The notes beneath the pieces are model-generated. The model saw only the letters and a list, made by a program, of their open reading frames with translations, searched no databases and had not been told where the DNA came from. Made by a program: the position numbers and the translations under genes. Of a stretch of 64,000 bases of DNA, positions 16,829 to 25,991 are shown one piece after another (within the stretch, counting starts at the first letter, position 1; each line of letters begins with the position of its first letter). Source of the stretch: Butyricicoccus_A sp964387535 (GTDB lineage: Bacteria > Bacillota > Clostridia > Oscillospirales > Butyricicoccaceae); NCBI GenBank assembly GCA_964387535.1, contig CAYLXH010000001.1, positions 1 through 64,000 of the forward strand, given 5' to 3'.

Positions 16829-18023
16829 AGGTGCCACCCGTAATCAGGAACACCGGATTGTTGGCCGTCATCAGATGCAGCGATCCCGCCGGTTTGCTGC
16901 GGCTGACCGCAATTTGTGTCACCACAGCCTCCAGCCCGCGTGCGGTCAGCGCAGACACTGCCGCGCTCAGCGTCTCCACCGCAATCGCAGAGATACAGAT
17001 GCGTGCATGCGGATTCTTCTTCAGGATACAGTCCAGAATCCCGTCCATCTCTCCCTTGGTCCCACCGACGAACACCGCGTCGGGTGCCGGAAGATCCGCC
17101 AGCGCCTCTGGCGCTTTTCCCTCCACTGCCGTCAGATTCCACGCGCCGAAGGCTTCCCGGTTGGTGCGGATGAGTGCGCAGCCCTCCGGGCTGCACTCCA
17201 CCGCGTACACCCGTCCGCGCCGTGCCGCCAATGCCAGCTCCACCGAAACGCTTCCGGTTCCCGCCCCGACATCCCACAGCACGTCCGTCGGACGAACCGC
17301 CAGCTTACCCAGTGCCGCAGCGCGGATCTCCTGCTTGCTCATCGGAACCTTTCCGCGGACGAACCGTTCATCCGCCATGCCGGGACACACGCGTTCGGTT
17401 GGCGGAGCGCTCTCTGTCAGCAACACGGAGAGCGGCGCAAAGCGGCATGCCGCAAACTCCTCTGCCTTTCCGCACCGGATCTGCTCATCCTCGTACGAGA
17501 GATTCTCTCCCACGGTCACAGACAGCGCACCCAATCCGGCATCCGTCAGCTGCCTGCACAACTCGGTCGGCGTCAATCCACCGCCCGTCAAAAACAGCAC
17601 CGGCTTTCCGTCCATCACTTCGCTCACCGCGTCACAGTCCACCCCGTGCGCAGAAACCAGCTTCCACTCATGCCACGGCCGCCCCAGACGCGCCGACAAC
17701 AGCTGCACACTGGAGATTCCGGGAAGCACATGCACCGGAATGTCCTCCTGTCGAAGCAGGTCCAGCAATCCGCGCGCTCCGGAATAAAATCCGGTGTCCC
17801 CGCTGTACACCACACAGCAGTCGCTTTCCCGGTTTTGCTGAAGCAGCGCGAGAATGTCTTGATAGCGCACGGCCGGAATGCATCGTGCCATGCACTCCTC
17901 CGGCAGCGACTGCAGCAGTCGCTGCGCTCCGATGACAACCTGTGCATCGCGCAGACTCTCCTGTGCCTCCGCCGTCAGTGTTCCGGCTCCTCCGCCTCCC
18001 AGTCCAATCAGCGTGACCTTCAT
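16821..18023 (-). CDS. cbiET: cobalt-precorrin-7/6B C5,C15-methyltransferase (CbiE-CbiT fusion)
   Basis: 400 residues. The N-terminal CbiE half (1-205) opens with a glycine-rich SAM loop (LIGLGGGGAGTLT); the C-terminal CbiT half has RGKVPMSKQEIRA near residue 208 and class-I methyltransferase motif I LWDVGAGTGSVSVE near 230. It methylates C5 and C15 and decarboxylates the C12 acetate chain. Overlaps cbiJ by four bases. A degenerate relative of its second half is encoded alone at 33865-34779. Confidence 0.96.
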   Translation of the reverse strand: MKVTLIGLGGGGAGTLTAEAQESLRDAQVVIGAQRLLQSLPEECMARCIPAVRYQDILALLQQNRESDCCVVYSGDTGFYSGARGLLDLLRQEDIPVHVLPGISSVQLLSARLGRPWHEWKLVSAHGVDCDAVSEVMDGKPVLFLTGGGLTPTELCRQLTDAGLGALSVTVGENLSYEDEQIRCGKAEEFAACRFAPLSVLLTESAPPTERVCPGMADERFVRGKVPMSKQEIRAAALGKLAVRPTDVLWDVGAGTGSVSVELALAARRGRVYAVECSPEGCALIRTNREAFGAWNLTAVEGKAPEALADLPAPDAVFVGGTKGEMDGILDCILKKNPHARICISAIAVETLSAAVSALTARGLEAVVTQIAVSRSKPAGSLHLMTANNPVFLITGGTYV

Positions 18024-18757
18024 CGCATTCGCTCCTCACATTCTCGTACTATCGTTTCCAACTCCGCTCCGCTCTCCTCCGGCCGCTGAATCACCACTAA
18101 AGTAACGCCGGCGCGTTCTGCCGCCCGTACCTTTTCCGGGAACCCTCCGGCAGCGCCGCCGTCCTTCGTGACCATCCATCGGATGTCATATTGATGCAGC
18201 ACGGCAAGGTTCATCTCTTCGGAAAACGGTCCCTGCATCGCAATGATATTGCGGTGCGGGATGTTCGCCTGCGCACAGCGGTCCAGACTGCTCTGCACCG
18301 GAAGCACGCGCGGATACAGCCGCTCTCCGCCAAGGCGCGCAAACGCCGTCAGCTCCTTTGCCCCGGTCGTCAACAGGACGTTTCCCTCCCGCAACGAAAG
18401 CCAGTCTGCCGCCTGCTCCGCGCTGGCCACAAACACACCGTCGTGTTCCTGTGTACTGCGCGGTCGAAGCAGCCTCCGATACGCAATGCCCTCCCGCGCA
18501 CAGGCTTCGCGCACATTCTGCGTGACCAATACCGCATAGGGATGCGTGGCATCGACGCACAGCGCAGCCCCGCGCAGCACATCCTGCATCTCTTTCACCG
18601 TCTTTCGTCCGCAGGACACCGTGATGCCGTCCTGCTCTCCCTGCTCTTCCCTTCCGTACTCGGTCGCCACACAAACCGTCACAGAAATGCCGCTGCGCGC
18701 CAGACGGTGAGACAGCACGCGTCCTTCGGTCGTGCCGCTGAAAATGACAATCCTCAT
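18020..18757 (-). CDS. cbiJ: cobalt-precorrin-6A reductase
   Basis: NAD(P)H-dependent reduction of the corrin macrocycle. 245 residues, family length. FSGTTEGRVLSHRL near residue 6 is the nucleotide-binding start, VDATHPYAVLVTQNV near 68 and TTGAKELTAF near 135 are CobK/CbiJ signatures, and VTKDGGAAGGFPEKVRAA near 196 is the conserved end. Four-base overlaps with cbiH and cbiET. Confidence 0.95.
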   Translation of the reverse strand: MRIVIFSGTTEGRVLSHRLARSGISVTVCVATEYGREEQGEQDGITVSCGRKTVKEMQDVLRGAALCVDATHPYAVLVTQNVREACAREGIAYRRLLRPRSTQEHDGVFVASAEQAADWLSLREGNVLLTTGAKELTAFARLGGERLYPRVLPVQSSLDRCAQANIPHRNIIAMQGPFSEEMNLAVLHQYDIRWMVTKDGGAAGGFPEKVRAAERAGVTLVVIQRPEESGAELETIVRECEERMR

Positions 18758-19485
18758 CGCGGCCGATACCCTCGCGGGGTCACCATACGCCCGACGCTGA
18801 TTTTCGTCGAACGCGAGCCAATGAATACCGTGGTAAACATGTCCAGCGACTCCTCCGGCAGCTCACCCAGTGTCAAAAGTCTGCTCTCCTGTCCCTCACG
18901 GCCGATGTTCCGAACCCAGCCGCACACTGTGTCCGGTGACTTTGACTCCATCAAAATCGCACACGCCCGTTTGAGCGTGTCAGTGCGTTTTTTCGAGCAC
19001 GGATTGTACAGACAGACCGCAAAATCTCCCTGCGCAGCACAGCGCAGCCGTGTCGCAATCTGCTCCCACGGGGTCAGCAAATCCGACAGGGAAATCACAC
19101 AGAAATCATGTCCCAACGGAGCGCCCAAAACCGCGCCGCCCGACAGCGCCGCCGTCACGCCGGCGACGACCTCCACCTCAACCTCCGGGAAGTCATCCGC
19201 CAGCTCCAGCACCAGTCCGGCCATCCCATACACACCGGCATCACCGCTGCACACCAGCGCGACCGTGCGTCCTTCGCTTGCCGTCTCCAGTGCCCACAGG
19301 CAGCGGGCGCGCTCCTGCCGCATCGGTGTGCTGAACGTCTCTTTATCCGGAAACATCGGTTTGACCAGGTCAATATACACCGTGTAGCCGCACAGCACCT
19401 CCGCCCGATGCATCGCAGCGTGCGCCTGTCCGGTCACAAAGTCTTTCCCTCCCGGGCCGATACCCACCACATACACTTTATTCAT
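18754..19485 (-). CDS. cbiH: cobalt-precorrin-3 C17-methyltransferase
   Basis: Ring-contracting SAM methyltransferase. 243 residues. The start at 19485 gives the family N-terminus VYVVGIGPGGKDFVTGQA; longer readings run into cbiG in another frame. CGYTVYIDL near residue 31, VSSGDAGVYGMA-like ALVCSGDAGVYGMAG near 78 and PLGHDFCVISLSDLLTPW near 115 are CbiH/CobJ features. Starts inside the last codons of cbiG (8-base overlap). Confidence 0.96.
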   Translation of the reverse strand: MNKVYVVGIGPGGKDFVTGQAHAAMHRAEVLCGYTVYIDLVKPMFPDKETFSTPMRQERARCLWALETASEGRTVALVCSGDAGVYGMAGLVLELADDFPEVEVEVVAGVTAALSGGAVLGAPLGHDFCVISLSDLLTPWEQIATRLRCAAQGDFAVCLYNPCSKKRTDTLKRACAILMESKSPDTVCGWVRNIGREGQESRLLTLGELPEESLDMFTTVFIGSRSTKISVGRMVTPRGYRPR

Positions 19486-20476
19486 CCTGCCATCTCCAAT
19501 CCGGGCAATATGGTTTGCATGCCAGCGCCATCGTGACTCCATGGCCCGCATGCTTTGGTTCCAGAATCGTTCCGCCGGAGCAGCACACCGCACTGCGTTC
19601 ACAAACGTTATCCACTCCGGTCACGCTGTGCACAAACGGCGATGCGGTAAACACGCCGGGAACCTCCGCCAGCTCCTGAGCCGACCAGGTCACAAACGGC
19701 CATCCATGTGCCTGGCAAAACGCAACCAACCCCGGCTCCTCTTTCTTTCGGTCGATGCTGGAAACCGCGCACACCGCCCGCTCGCTCAATCCGGTCTGTC
19801 GCTTCAGCGCAGCAAATTGCCGCTCCAACACTTCGTTCGGCGTGTCCTTCCGACAGCCGATGCCCAGCACGACCGTGCAGGGAATGATACGCAGCGCGTC
19901 TCCCTCAGATTCCCGCCAGTCCAGCCGAACATCACACCGCTCGGGGTCGCGCGTGAGCACCAATCCTTCCGGCGGAGTTCCGGCAATCGGCCAAAACGAA
20001 TACACGGAAATCTGCTCACCGCGCAAAAGCCCTGCGGAAATCCGCTTGATCTGTTCCGGATTTCCAATCGTCCCCTCCTGCCGTTTGGACCACTCGTCCA
20101 CCGCGAACCGTCCGTGACAGTCGGTTGCGGTGGTGATGACCGGCACCGCGCCGCAATGCGCCGCAATGCGCCGCGCCAGCGCATTCGCTCCGCCCAGATG
20201 CCCGGACAAAAGCGAAACCGCAAACCGTCCGCACTCATCCACAACGACCACCGCCGGGTCTTTGGTCTTGTCCGCCACGTACGGTGCAATCGCGCGCACC
20301 GCAATGCCCGCCGCACCGACAAACACCAGTCCGTCCGCGCGCTGCATCGCCTGCCGCGTCCACTCGTCCAGAGACAGGGGACGTCGGCAGCGGCTGACCG
20401 TCCCACCCAGCGCATCCGCCAACCGGTGTGCCAGCGCCTCACCGGTATCCGTAAACGAAAAATATTCCAGCGTCAT
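19478..20476 (-). CDS. cbiG: cobalt-precorrin-5A hydrolase
   Basis: Opens the delta-lactone and releases acetaldehyde, a step found only in the anaerobic pathway. 332 residues: N-terminal domain with GLVFVGAAGIAVRAIAP near residue 48 and SLLSGHLGGANALAR near 88; C-terminal domain with VVLGIGCRKDTPNEVLE near 199 and VSGVDNVCERSA-like VTGVDNVCERSAV near 298. Overlaps cbiF by four bases. Confidence 0.95.
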   Translation of the reverse strand: MTLEYFSFTDTGEALAHRLADALGGTVSRCRRPLSLDEWTRQAMQRADGLVFVGAAGIAVRAIAPYVADKTKDPAVVVVDECGRFAVSLLSGHLGGANALARRIAAHCGAVPVITTATDCHGRFAVDEWSKRQEGTIGNPEQIKRISAGLLRGEQISVYSFWPIAGTPPEGLVLTRDPERCDVRLDWRESEGDALRIIPCTVVLGIGCRKDTPNEVLERQFAALKRQTGLSERAVCAVSSIDRKKEEPGLVAFCQAHGWPFVTWSAQELAEVPGVFTASPFVHSVTGVDNVCERSAVCCSGGTILEPKHAGHGVTMALACKPYCPDWRWQDE

Positions 20477-21231
20477 GGCGTCTCCGCTTCCCGAAATCCG
20501 GTCTTGAACGAGGGATCGTACAGCTTGCTCCGCTCATAGGACTCTCCCAGAAAATCCCCCACCAGAATCAGCGCGGTCTTGGAAATTCCTTCGCGTCGGG
20601 CACTTTCCGCCAGCGTCCCCACCGTACAGCGCACAATTTTCTCCTCCGGCCACGTCGCCTTATACACAATCGCTGCCGGCGTTTCCTCAGTATATTCTCC
20701 CTGCATCAGCTGCTCCTGTACGTCATCCAGCAGTCCAGCAGACAGAAACAGCACCATTGTCGCACCGTGTTTGGCAAAGCTTGCAACGCTTTCGCGCTCC
20801 GGAACCGGCGTTCGTCCCGCCATACGCGTAATCACTACGCTCTGGCTGACATTCGGCAGCGTGTATTCCGCGCACAGTGCCGCCGCAGCGCCGCAGAAGC
20901 TGGAAACCCCCGGGGTATCATCGTAAGCGATTCCCGCCTCGTCCAGCCTGTCCATCTGCTCCCGGATCGCTCCGTACAGACTCATATCCCCGGTGTGCAG
21001 ACGGACGGTTGTCTTTCCGCCGCGCTCCGCTCGTTCCATGGCCGCCAACACCTGCTCGAGCGTCATTTCCGCACTGTTATAGATCTCACAGTCCGGTTTC
21101 GCCAACTGCAGCAGCTCCGGATTGACCAGGCTTCCCGCATAGATAATCACATCCGCTTCACCCAGCAGCCGTGCCCCCCGCACCGTGATCAAATCCGCTG
21201 CGCCGGGACCTGCTCCCACAAAATGTACCAT
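20473..21231 (-). CDS. cbiF: cobalt-precorrin-4 C11-methyltransferase
   Basis: 252 residues. SAM-loop VHFVGAGPGAADLITVRG at the N-terminus, VIIYAGSLVNPELL near residue 34 and VRLHTGDMSLYGAIREQ near 76 identify CbiF/CobM among the corrin methyltransferases. AAGGAG six bases upstream of 21231 supports the start. Three bases separate it from cbiL. Confidence 0.97.
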   Translation of the reverse strand: MVHFVGAGPGAADLITVRGARLLGEADVIIYAGSLVNPELLQLAKPDCEIYNSAEMTLEQVLAAMERAERGGKTTVRLHTGDMSLYGAIREQMDRLDEAGIAYDDTPGVSSFCGAAAALCAEYTLPNVSQSVVITRMAGRTPVPERESVASFAKHGATMVLFLSAGLLDDVQEQLMQGEYTEETPAAIVYKATWPEEKIVRCTVGTLAESARREGISKTALILVGDFLGESYERSKLYDPSFKTGFREAETP

Positions 21232-21234
21232 CCG

Positions 21235-21933
21235 TTACTCCTTTACCACAATTGTTGCGAAATATCCCGCCTGTTCTCCATCAGGAAACTCTGCCAGATT
21301 GGGATACACCGCCTCCTCCGGCAAACCACAGCTGCGCACCATCGCGCTGCGGTCCCGAAGCCCGGCATCATCCAGTGCCCGCAGCACCTTTGGCAGCTGT
21401 TTTCCGGATTTCATCAGAATTTTGGTCCCCGGCATCTCCAGAATGCCGTCAATCTCTATGCTGCCCGGCGCAATGTGCAGCGGCTGATGCATTTCGGTCA
21501 GGCTGATTCCCAGACGCGCCGCACAGGCACAGAAGCTCGGTACTCCCGGAATCATACACGTCTCATAGCCGCGCTGGTTCAGAATCTCCATCAGGTACGA
21601 ATACGTGGCATAGATAGACACATCACCCAGATTCAGCATCGCGACATCCTGTCCGCACTCCAGATACTCTGCCACCGCATCTGCCGCCGCCGCATGGGCG
21701 GCCCGAAGCTTGCTCTCGCTGCGCTCCATCGTAAATTGCAGCGGAACAACGGTCTTTTCCGACAAATCCACCGCCTGACGGGCAATGTCATACGCCAGCA
21801 TCGCGCCGCTCTTTGTCTGCGGTGCGGCAATCACCGGAACGCGCTCCAAAAGCCGAATCGCTTTGACCGTCAGGAGCTCCGGATCTCCCGGTCCGACACT
21901 CACTCCGTAAAACATCCCTTTTCTGTGTTCCAT
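21235..21933 (-). CDS. cbiL: cobalt-factor-II / precorrin-2 C20-methyltransferase
   Basis: 232 residues. FYGVSVGPGDPELLTVKAIR is the family N-terminus; APQTKSGAMLAYDIA near residue 38 and VAMLNLGDVSIYATYSYL near 96 fit CbiL/CobI. Acts on the product of CbiK. The start lies inside the 3' end of cbiD (34-base overlap), with GAGGAG upstream. Confidence 0.96.
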   Translation of the reverse strand: MEHRKGMFYGVSVGPGDPELLTVKAIRLLERVPVIAAPQTKSGAMLAYDIARQAVDLSEKTVVPLQFTMERSESKLRAAHAAAADAVAEYLECGQDVAMLNLGDVSIYATYSYLMEILNQRGYETCMIPGVPSFCACAARLGISLTEMHQPLHIAPGSIEIDGILEMPGTKILMKSGKQLPKVLRALDDAGLRDRSAMVRSCGLPEEAVYPNLAEFPDGEQAGYFATIVVKE

Positions 21934-23054
21934 TGCGTTATAATCTCCTCTGCCTGTTTGGTTTTTCCCAACATTCCATATTCATTGGAAAACAGGACGG
22001 CTCCCACGCGGTATGCCCCCGCCGCCCGGCGCTCCAGATGCCGTTGCATGGCATCCAGCAGCCGAGCGAGCACCGCCTGACGCAATCCTGCCTGCTCTAA
22101 AATCGCGAGGCAAGCATCTGTCGTCGCCGCATGCAGCAACTGCTCACAGACGTTCTGCCCCGCACCGCACACCGCGGCATGGGCGCAAAACAGTTCTGTG
22201 CGGCAGTCCGCCCATCGGGAGTGTGTGTTCATAATACCGCCGGCCAGCTTGACCAGCTTTCCGATATGTCCGACCAACAGCACGCGCTCCATCCCTTCCG
22301 TCGCCGCAATATCCAGCGATTCTCCGATAAAGTTGGAGCATTTGACGATCGGAACCCCCCACGCATCCATCCCGTTTTCCCCAAGAAACGTCTGTCCATA
22401 GTTTCCCGGTGTCAAAATCAGGTCATGAGAGCGCAGCGCCGCCTGATGGACCTCCACCGCAATGGTCGCCACGATTGCCTGCTCACTCATCGGCTCGACA
22501 ATGCCGGAGGTGCCCAGAATCGAAATGCCGCCCATCACCCCCAACTGCGGGTTAAAAGTCTTCTGCGCGAGCAACGCTCCGTCGGGGACTGAGATGACAA
22601 CACGCAGTCCCCCTTCATGGCACAGCTGCTCACACACCGCAGTCACAGCCTGGGCAATCATTTCCCGCGGCACACGGTTGATCGCCGCACTGCCAACCGG
22701 CTGATCCAGTCCCGGTCGGGTCACACGTCCCACACCGGTACCGCCGTCAATCACAACGCCTGCGGTCGGGCTGTGTGTGACCGTGGCCACAATCTCCGTC
22801 CCGTCTGTGATGTCTGCATCGTCTCCGGCATCCTTCACAATCGAACACCAGGCGCCGCCGTCCTTCCATCCCCAGCGCTCGACAGGGACATCGACCTCCA
22901 GCCCCTTCTTTGTCATCAGCGACACATGGGGCGGAACGCAGCCGGTCAGCAGCAGCTGTGCGGCCCCAGCTGCCGCCAACGCCGCACAGGTGCCCGTCGT
23001 ATATCCACAGCGCAGAAATCTGTTTCCGCTGCGCACATAGTGTTGAAACGCCAC
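21900..23054 (-). CDS. cbiD: cobalt-precorrin-5B C1-methyltransferase
   Basis: 384 residues. RCGYTTGTCAALAA near residue 15 is the hallmark of CbiD, the C1 methyltransferase of the anaerobic route; TGVGRVTRPGLDQPVG near 106 and GGISILGTSGIVEPMS near 174 are further family segments. The start is GTG (23054) with GAGAGGAG eight bases upstream. 34 bases separate it from cbiK. Confidence 0.97.
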   Translation of the reverse strand: MAFQHYVRSGNRFLRCGYTTGTCAALAAAGAAQLLLTGCVPPHVSLMTKKGLEVDVPVERWGWKDGGAWCSIVKDAGDDADITDGTEIVATVTHSPTAGVVIDGGTGVGRVTRPGLDQPVGSAAINRVPREMIAQAVTAVCEQLCHEGGLRVVISVPDGALLAQKTFNPQLGVMGGISILGTSGIVEPMSEQAIVATIAVEVHQAALRSHDLILTPGNYGQTFLGENGMDAWGVPIVKCSNFIGESLDIAATEGMERVLLVGHIGKLVKLAGGIMNTHSRWADCRTELFCAHAAVCGAGQNVCEQLLHAATTDACLAILEQAGLRQAVLARLLDAMQRHLERRAAGAYRVGAVLFSNEYGMLGKTKQAEEIITQWNTEKGCFTE

Positions 23055-23088
23055 CGGCTCCGCTCCTCTCCGTCGTCATAGGTCCTGC

Positions 23089-23850
23089 TCACTGCAGCTG
23101 CTGTATATGTCTCCGGTACAGCTCCTGTACCGCACTCTGTTCTCCCAGCCCACGCATGGTGCAGCGAACCGTCACGCCGTCGGCTTCCAACTGGCTTTTC
23201 CAACTGTCCGGTTCCGGTCCGGCCATATCATTTCTGGCGTGGTCTCCCGCCACCAGCATCAGTGGGACAAGGTGGGCGCGTGGGTACCGTCCGCTGATCT
23301 GCGCGCGTACGTCTGCGAAGGCAGGCCAGCCTTCCACCGTGCCGACAAACACGTCCTTCCGGCCCGCCACCCGAAACGCAGTCTGCATCGCCGGATATAC
23401 CGCATTGGCAAAATGCTCCGTGCCGTGTCCCATCAATACCACCGCTTCATCATCCTGCGCCGGATACTGCTGCATCAGACAATGAATCAGCTCGTGCAGA
23501 TCCTCTGTGTCCGCGAGCATCGGCTTTCCAAACACAAACCGCGTGAACCGGGGTTCCATCTGATCCGCTGTGTGCTTCATCTTGTCGTACTCGATGCCGT
23601 ACAGCATATGGGTCGGCTGAACGATAACATCGGTATACCCCGCCGCGGCAAGCTGTTCCAGCAGCTCGTCCAGCGGCAGAATCGTCTCTCCCCGCTCCTT
23701 CAGTTTCCGCCGAATGGTCGGACTGGTAAACGCCCGAAAGAACTCCCGATCCGGCGCCTCTGCCCGGATCACATCTTCCACCGCCGTGATGCAGATGCGT
23801 GCTTCTGCCACTGTGGTTCCAAAACTGACCACGACCAATGCCTGCTTCAT
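23089..23850 (-). CDS. cbiK: sirohydrochlorin cobaltochelatase
   Basis: ATP-independent insertion of Co2+ into sirohydrochlorin, which commits the pathway to the early-cobalt route. 253 residues. VVVSFGTT at the N-terminus, His142 in LMGHGTEH, Glu173 in TVEGWP and His204 in AGDHARNDM correspond to the metal-binding His/Glu/His of characterised CbiK proteins. No signal peptide, so cytoplasmic. Placed directly after the cobalt importer genes; GAGGAG precedes the start. Confidence 0.97.
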   Translation of the reverse strand: MKQALVVVSFGTTVAEARICITAVEDVIRAEAPDREFFRAFTSPTIRRKLKERGETILPLDELLEQLAAAGYTDVIVQPTHMLYGIEYDKMKHTADQMEPRFTRFVFGKPMLADTEDLHELIHCLMQQYPAQDDEAVVLMGHGTEHFANAVYPAMQTAFRVAGRKDVFVGTVEGWPAFADVRAQISGRYPRAHLVPLMLVAGDHARNDMAGPEPDSWKSQLEADGVTVRCTMRGLGEQSAVQELYRRHIQQLQ

Positions 23851-23866
23851 TTCGTTGCTCCTCTTA

Positions 23867-24682
23867 TTATGTTCTCATTGCCTCTGTTTGTTGCCTCAGC
23901 TCCTGCATCGTGCGCGGGAGCGGAATCCCCAGCAGCTCTCCCACCTGATACAGGACGGGCTGCTCCAGATGACACCGTTCCAGCAGCTCAACGTCCGCAA
24001 AAATCGTCTCCGGCGCGGCATCCGCCGCCAGTTTTCCGTCGTGAAATACCAGCACGCGTTCCGCCCACTTCCATGCAAAATTTACATCGTGTGTTGCCAC
24101 CGCAAGCGCCAGTCCCTGCTGCTCCAGCATCGCCAGATTGCGCTCCAACAGCCGGTTGTTGGCGGGATCCAATCCCGCAGCCGGTTCATCCAGCAGCATC
24201 AGCTCGGGCTCCATCGCCAGCACATCTGCGATCGAAACCCTCTTTTTCTCGCCGCCGGACAAATACTGCGGCGGACGAAGCCGAAGCTCCTCCAGATGCA
24301 GACGGGCAATCGACTGATCAACCCGCCGTCGCACCTCCTCCGTCGGCAGATGCAGATTCATCGGCCCAAAGCTGATCTCCTCTTCCACGGTTCCGGCCAG
24401 CAGCTGCACATCCGGATCCTGAAAGACAAGACCCACACCGCGCCGCAGCCGGTTTCGTTCCTTGGCACGCCTTCCCACCGGTGTTCCCTTAAACATAACC
24501 CGTCCCGAACGCGGTGTCAATACCCCATTGGCCAATAGAAAAAAAGTTGATTTTCCCGCGCCATTGTTGCCCAGAACAGCAATCTTCTCTCCGGCACAAA
24601 TGGACACGGAGCACTGCGTCAAGGCCTCCCTGTGTTCTTCATACGCATAGGAAACCTGCTCAAACCGTAGTATCTCTTGCAT
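23867..24682 (-). CDS. cbiO: cobalt ECF transporter ATPase
   Basis: 271 residues, ABC ATPase of the CbiMNQO energy-coupling-factor cobalt importer. Walker A GNNGAGKS near residue 38, Q-loop VFQDPDVQL near 87, signature LSGGEKKRVSIA near 139, Walker B LMLLDEPAAGLD near 160, H-loop VATHDVNF near 194. Cytoplasmic face of the membrane, coupled to CbiQ encoded just upstream. Confidence 0.96.
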   Translation of the reverse strand: MQEILRFEQVSYAYEEHREALTQCSVSICAGEKIAVLGNNGAGKSTFFLLANGVLTPRSGRVMFKGTPVGRRAKERNRLRRGVGLVFQDPDVQLLAGTVEEEISFGPMNLHLPTEEVRRRVDQSIARLHLEELRLRPPQYLSGGEKKRVSIADVLAMEPELMLLDEPAAGLDPANNRLLERNLAMLEQQGLALAVATHDVNFAWKWAERVLVFHDGKLAADAAPETIFADVELLERCHLEQPVLYQVGELLGIPLPRTMQELRQQTEAMRT

Positions 24683-24691
24683 ATTCTATCC

Positions 24692-25603
24692 TCACCATGT
24701 CGCCGCCACTCCCACAAACATGCTCCCGATCAAGCCCAGCATTGTGCACAGCGGTACTGCTGTCACCCGCTTGTTCTCGCGCTCCAAAAAACGGATTTCT
24801 CCGTCATAGCACCGACTTTCCATCGCATCCAGACAGGCCTCGGCGCGCCGAAAGCTGCGTGCCAGCAGATTTCCATACAGCTTCCCTGTGGTCCATATGC
24901 TCTGACGCATCCCGTCAAATCCCAGCCGGCTCGCCGCAGCGTCCTTCATGTCATGACACGTAGACAACAGAACAAAAATATACCGGTAGATCAGCACGGC
25001 CAGTTCCAGAACAATGTCCGGAATCCGCGCTTTCCTCCCCACCGAAATCAATTCCGATATCGGCGTGGACAAGCTGAGAAAATACAGACAGCTCACCGCT
25101 CCAAACGCCCGTGCCATCACCAGACGCGCGATTTCCTGATTTTCCGCAGTAATCACCAGCCAGCCCTGAGCCAGCGGCACGGTCCAAACGCCATTCGGCA
25201 CCGATGCATAATCCCACAGCAGCACAATGCCGGAAAACAGCAGGAACACCGCCGGAAGGGCGAGCAGCGACAAGTAATCGTGCATCTCCATGCCGCCAAC
25301 TGCAACCGTCAGCACCAGCATCACCGCACACAGCAGCAGCGGCGGCCACGGGCTGTGCGAACAAACACACAGAATCAGCAGCAACAACGCGCTGATGGTT
25401 TTAAATACCGGGTTCCATGCCGACAGTCGGGAGCGCTGTGCATACTGGTCAATCGTCACCACTCCGCTGTGAGAATGATGTCCAAGCCGAAGAAAAACGC
25501 CCACACTGCCCGCGCACAGTATCACCAGCGGCACGGTCGGAACGGTGCCCACAAACAAACACGCCACCAAAAAGGCGGTTACCATCGCAGTAAGTACCAG
25601 CAT
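24692..25603 (-). CDS. cbiQ: cobalt ECF transporter transmembrane (T) component
   Basis: 303 residues. From about residue 47 it matches CbiQ (IDQYAQRSRLSAWNP, then membrane segments and the conserved C-terminal AASRLGFDG coupling-helix region near 232 and ARSFRRAEACLDAMESRCYDG near 262). The first 45 residues form an additional hydrophobic N-terminal extension of one or two membrane spans, longer than the usual 225-260 residue CbiQ. AAAGGA about eight bases upstream supports this start. A hairpin lies between cbiN and cbiQ. Confidence 0.92.
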   Translation of the reverse strand: MLVLTAMVTAFLVACLFVGTVPTVPLVILCAGSVGVFLRLGHHSHSGVVTIDQYAQRSRLSAWNPVFKTISALLLLILCVCSHSPWPPLLLCAVMLVLTVAVGGMEMHDYLSLLALPAVFLLFSGIVLLWDYASVPNGVWTVPLAQGWLVITAENQEIARLVMARAFGAVSCLYFLSLSTPISELISVGRKARIPDIVLELAVLIYRYIFVLLSTCHDMKDAAASRLGFDGMRQSIWTTGKLYGNLLARSFRRAEACLDAMESRCYDGEIRFLERENKRVTAVPLCTMLGLIGSMFVGVAATW

Positions 25604-25621
25604 AATCCATTCCTTTGAACA

Positions 25622-25653
25622 GGCTGGGAGCTCTCCCGCGAGAGCCCACAGCC
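25622..25653 (-). other. intercistronic hairpin between cbiN and cbiQ
   Basis: Arms of the GGCTG..GGGCTCTC and GAGAGC..CCAGCC type form an imperfect stem of about 13 bp with a small GC-rich loop. No U tract follows, so it is unlikely to terminate; it may protect or process the long mRNA. Confidence 0.45.
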
Positions 25654-25666
25654 TTGTCCCCTTTCT

Positions 25667-25990
25667 TTATTGTCGATCATCCTCACTGTTGGAATACTTT
25701 TTTCGTGCAACCAGATATCCAAATCCGAATGCAACAATGCCGACGCCGATTCCCGTCTGTACGCAGAAAAACAGACTCTCTACCTCACCAGGCAGTTCGC
25801 CTCCGATCATCTGCTCCAGAACCGGAGTAAACCACGGTTCATACTCAGCTCCGGTGATCTGTGCCACCATATCGCTGCCCGCATCGTCGCTTCCTCCGAA
25901 CTCCGCTCCCTTCAGGGCAAACAGCGGAACCAGAGCAATCAGCAGCGCCAAAACAATCGCTGTCAGAACAAGTGTCCTATTCTTTTTCAT
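25667..25990 (-). CDS. cbiN: cobalt ECF transporter accessory protein
   Basis: 107 residues with membrane segments at about 8-27 and 80-98 and the extracytoplasmic loop EFGGSDDAGSDM and EPWFTPV between them, the standard CbiN topology. CbiN helps load cobalt into CbiM. AAGGAGG precedes the start, one base after the cbiM stop. Confidence 0.95.
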   Translation of the reverse strand: MKKNRTLVLTAIVLALLIALVPLFALKGAEFGGSDDAGSDMVAQITGAEYEPWFTPVLEQMIGGELPGEVESLFFCVQTGIGVGIVAFGFGYLVARKKYSNSEDDRQ

Positions 25991-25991
25991 C

